Shown here piece by piece: positions 59,909 through 60,654 of a DNA stretch of 60,654 nt. The translations under genes and the position numbers were made by a program. The notes under the pieces were generated by a model, which had not been told where the DNA came from, searched no databases, and saw nothing but the letters and a program-made list of their open reading frames with translations. The first letter of the stretch is position 1; each line of letters begins with the position of its first letter. Origin of the DNA: a virus. The DNA is taken from positions 1 to 60,654 of the IMG/VR virus record IMGVR_UViG_3300023174_000180, one strand, 5' to 3'.

Positions 59909-60654
59909 ATGGCTAGTTCTTCTTTAAGTTGCCAAAATTCCTCAAGTATTCCAAATCAATTTTTAATTGAATTAAATGCTAGTGGAGACTATAAGGTAAC
60001 TCCTAGCGGATATCAGACTTTACATAAGATGATAATTTATGATGAAGTTGCTTCTGGAATTTATAGTGGAAGATATGAAACTCCATATTTACCTTATGAT
60101 GGAATTAATACATTAGCTTTAACTGGAATTGTTTCTGGAGTTTTAAGTTCAACATCTGCTGGAGTAGTTACTGGATTTAAAATTGGCATAACTGGAATTA
60201 AAAGTGGTATTGTAAAAAATATAGCTTCTGTACAAACAAAATTAAATCCATCTACTAGGGTAGAATTAAAAACAATCTTTAAAGATACTAACGAATATCT
60301 TTATGAAAATGAATATGACGGAGCGCAAATTTTAAATCTTATTGATGTAAATTATAGTAACGCAAATGGATTATCTACGTTTCAAAAAACATCAAGAGAA
60401 ATTTTTAAAGAAGCTTTTTGTTGTAAAAATTTTGAAATTGGTGTTATCAAATTTGCAGGAAAAGATAATTTAGAACTATTTGATTTTACAGAAGATGAAG
60501 CAAGCTTAATTAATTATATACAAAACTTAAGACCAGTTGAAAAAAATTATCCAGGTTCAGCAATAAATCAAGCTCTTGATATGGCTGCAACTGCAAATTG
60601 GAAATCTAATAAAACTAAAATTGTCAATATAATATCTAACAATAAACCTTATAT
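59909..60654 (+). CDS. von Willebrand A-like protein, 3' end outside window
   Basis: The visible 248 residues start MASSSLSCQNSSSIPN and contain a beta-rich N-terminal region (about 20-130). A von Willebrand A-like core follows: ILNLIDVNYSN is strand 1 with a variant MIDAS D-x-N-x-S, FEIGVIKFAG is a later strand, GSAINQALDMA carries the second metal-site residue, and KIVNIISN is another strand. Such domains bind metal and protein ligands. The gene runs off the window end. A displayed adhesin is likely from context. Confidence 0.6.
   Translation, partial: MASSSLSCQNSSSIPNQFLIELNASGDYKVTPSGYQTLHKMIIYDEVASGIYSGRYETPYLPYDGINTLALTGIVSGVLSSTSAGVVTGFKIGITGIKSGIVKNIASVQTKLNPSTRVELKTIFKDTNEYLYENEYDGAQILNLIDVNYSNANGLSTFQKTSREIFKEAFCCKNFEIGVIKFAGKDNLELFDFTEDEASLINYIQNLRPVEKNYPGSAINQALDMAATANWKSNKTKIVNIISNNKPY

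Noticed and set aside
1-60654. Evidence for a temperate lifestyle
   Set aside because: No integrase, repressor pair, excisionase or attachment-like duplication was found in this window.

Overview
The window is a contiguous piece of a large, AT-rich tailed-phage genome (Caudoviricetes). The terminase, portal, prohead protease/scaffold, major capsid protein, tail tube, 2020-residue tape measure and baseplate-like genes can all be recognised. I see no tail sheath gene, so a long non-contractile (siphovirus-like) tail is the best guess. No integrase, tRNA, rRNA, IS element or CRISPR array is visible. The host cannot be named from sequence. The family mix (PhoH, ERCC4 nuclease, GVKTF-type fibre repeats, GFIPNFA tape-measure motifs) resembles aquatic phages.

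Layout. 1-1254: a minus-strand block, visibly richer in G+C than the rest. It holds a SleB-type cell-wall hydrolase, an unknown protein, and two small paralogous coiled-coil genes behind nearly identical promoters. 1255-1554: an intergenic region between the two divergent blocks. 1555-5115: small accessory genes (membrane protein, HNH nuclease, two unrelated-looking small proteins with Cys/His/acid arrangements, a nucleotidyltransferase-like protein, exported proteins). 5117-6036 (minus): two coupled unknown genes. 6093-10993: PhoH ATPase, a chymotrypsin-fold protease, a Ser-rich linker protein and an RCC1-type propeller. 11036-17945: zinc-ribbon protein, a sigma-factor-like protein, a possible small terminase, an ERCC4 nuclease, TerL and portal. 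17947-30057: receptor-binding/fibre proteins interrupted by a lysis-type cluster. 30061-31517: glycosyltransferase and pesticin-type endolysin. 31562-41780: head and connector genes, tail tube and presumed tail chaperones. 41823-60654: tape measure, distal tail/baseplate and adhesin-like proteins, the last of which runs off the window.

How it works together. Genes are tightly packed, with many 4-nt ATGA overlaps that suggest translational coupling. A recurring octamer close to AGTGTAAT sits just upstream of gene clusters on both strands. It has no consistent -35 box and changes the second base of the usual -10 hexamer, so it looks like a phage-specific promoter. The sigma-like protein at 11460-12146 is the natural candidate to read it. 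A smaller set of promoters has host-like -35/-10 pairs. In both sets the start codon often lies only 5-9 nt after the -10 element, where transcription itself should begin. This predicts many leaderless mRNAs. Clear Shine-Dalgarno leaders are concentrated at capsid and tail genes.

The most interesting features are the two-class, apparently leaderless expression system, the duplicated promoter-plus-gene module in the minus-strand block, the GFIPNFA-bounded insertions in the tape measure, and a 265-residue receptor-binding module used both alone and at the end of a giant leucine-rich-repeat protein.
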